Source: Dyadobacter psychrotolerans
GTDB lineage: Bacteria; Bacteroidota; Bacteroidia; Cytophagales; Spirosomataceae
Length of the DNA: 64,000 nucleotides
Assembly (NCBI RefSeq): GCF_004349265.1
Contig: NZ_SMFL01000007.1
Coordinates: 124,001 to 188,000 of the forward strand
Direction: 5' to 3'
The notes under the pieces are model-generated. The model was not told where the DNA came from, ran no database searches, and saw nothing but the letters and a program-made list of their open reading frames with translations. The number at the start of each line of letters is the position of its first letter. Within the stretch, counting starts at the first letter, position 1. A program made the translations under genes and the position numbers. Positions 63,682-64,000 of this stretch are shown one piece after another.

Positions 63682-63707
63682 GGGAAGTCGCTATGTATCG
63701 AACGTAG
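63414..63707 (+). CDS. Excisionase-type helix-turn-helix protein (copy 2)
   Basis: The product has 97 residues, nearly identical to copy 1 in the HTH region (LLSITEGARFLGLSKQAVYR, RNGRLYFKRQELVEYV) but ending GEVAMYRT instead of the longer basic tail of copy 1. Differences in the N-terminal helix (KSLTRIEHMLVCLLENTDVN) show that the copies diverged well before now. Follows copy 2 of the winged-helix-like gene by 47 bases. Confidence 0.75.
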   Translation: MDELGKINPFQILAKSLTRIEHMLVCLLENTDVNPASISPQQPELLSITEGARFLGLSKQAVYRHIGKIPHYKRNGRLYFKRQELVEYVGEVAMYRT

Positions 63708-63929
63708 ATCTGCGGTTAAATAAGAGGTCAAATGCGGCTTGTTATAGACAGGTAACCATTATACGGCAATTCAGGAATCTGTGACTGGTTATTCTTTAAA
63801 TTATATTCATTTTTTATAGATCCGATGTAAACTTTAAAGCATCCCTCTCTGAAATTAGTCTCGTTGGCTCCAATGTTGTAATATAAATTATGTGATATGA
63901 CTAGCTTCATGGTACAGTAAAGCCGTTAG

Positions 63930-63953
63930 GTGGCCCGGAGACAGACGGGCCAC
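63930..63953. other. GC-rich hairpin near the right end
   Basis: A perfect 8-bp inverted repeat (GTGGCCCG 63930-63937, CGGGCCAC 63946-63953) with an 8-base loop, followed by a G run. The surrounding 63708-64000 has no supportable gene. It could be a terminator for the HTH gene or an element-related site such as oriT or an attachment region; the sequence does not decide. Confidence 0.4.
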
Positions 63954-64000
63954 GGGGGGATTATTTCGTTATCACATACTTTGCTGTTTAGATTTTCTGT

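Noticed and set aside
63728..63910. 60-codon minus-strand frame at the right end
   Set aside because: Asn/Tyr-rich product typical of A+T-rich non-coding DNA.
1..64000. CRISPR array, tRNA or rRNA genes, integrase or transposase
   Set aside because: Looked for regular repeats, cloverleaf-like arms and catalytic motifs on both strands; none found. A tRNA attachment site could still lie outside the window.

Overview
The window looks like Bacteroidota DNA, most likely Cytophagales or Sphingobacteriales (a Dyadobacter-like host is an inference). The evidence is families that travel together in that phylum: a CTn-type TraN, two carboxypeptidase-like/TonB receptors plus a related OMP_b-brl_3-type barrel protein, a DUF4249 lipoprotein, a DUF5686 protein, PepSY-like proteins, a RND pump fused to its outer-membrane channel, and lipoproteins with short Bacteroidota lipoboxes. 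No rRNA, tRNA, CRISPR array, integrase or transposase gene is visible.

Layout. Positions 3-2092 are the end of a conjugative-element module (TraN tail, a tra-associated protein, a small winged-helix-like protein, an excisionase-type HTH protein). The last two genes recur as a diverged direct repeat at 63034-63707, so about 61 kb of cargo lies between two copies of the same element segment. The cargo runs as follows. 2.2-4.8 kb: lipoprotein, membrane protein, Crp/Fnr regulator and a nonsense-truncated VOC protein. 5.6-14.8 kb, minus strand: a divalent-metal resistance operon (His-rich protein, CzcA-OMF fusion, CzcB adaptor, MFS, His-rich lipoprotein, HupE, membrane anchor). 15.4-22.2 kb: GT39 and PHP proteins, TauE/SafE, DUF5686. 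23.0-25.1 kb: ECF sigma factor with an anti-sigma protein that ends in a beta-barrel. 25.3-33.6 kb, plus strand: sterol desaturase, TonB receptor, DUF4249, TPR, PepSY and HD genes. 34.0-40.7 kb, minus strand: two-component system, outer-membrane receptor, PAP2 phosphatase, a decayed beta-barrel gene and a phosphoesterase.

42.2-53.1 kb is the most distinctive part. A well-formed fluoride (crcB-motif) riboswitch at 48099-48154 precedes an intact CLC-F type fluoride/proton antiporter gene, followed by DUF190, a half-size EamA transporter, an HD phosphohydrolase and a two-component system. Six kilobases upstream lies a decayed copy of the same locus (42167-44186): a riboswitch with a broken stem, a clcF pseudogene with several frameshifts, and the response-regulator tail joined to a truncated kinase. 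The genes between have been deleted from that copy.

53.1-62.6 kb, minus strand, holds a second envelope operon: PepSY-like lipoprotein, TolC, HlyD-type adaptor, two PAP2 phosphatases, RND permease, beta-propeller lipoprotein, half-size EamA transporter and alkaline-phosphatase-superfamily protein. ATGA-type overlaps tie the adaptor, the phosphatases and the pump together.

Taken together, the cargo is for ion and envelope stress: divalent metals, fluoride, efflux, and phosphate-ester hydrolysis at the envelope under two paralogous two-component systems. Gene-family duplication (HD, OmpR-type regulator/kinase, PAP2, EamA, PepSY, HTH pair) is pervasive. All functions are assigned by reading the sequence; no database search was run.
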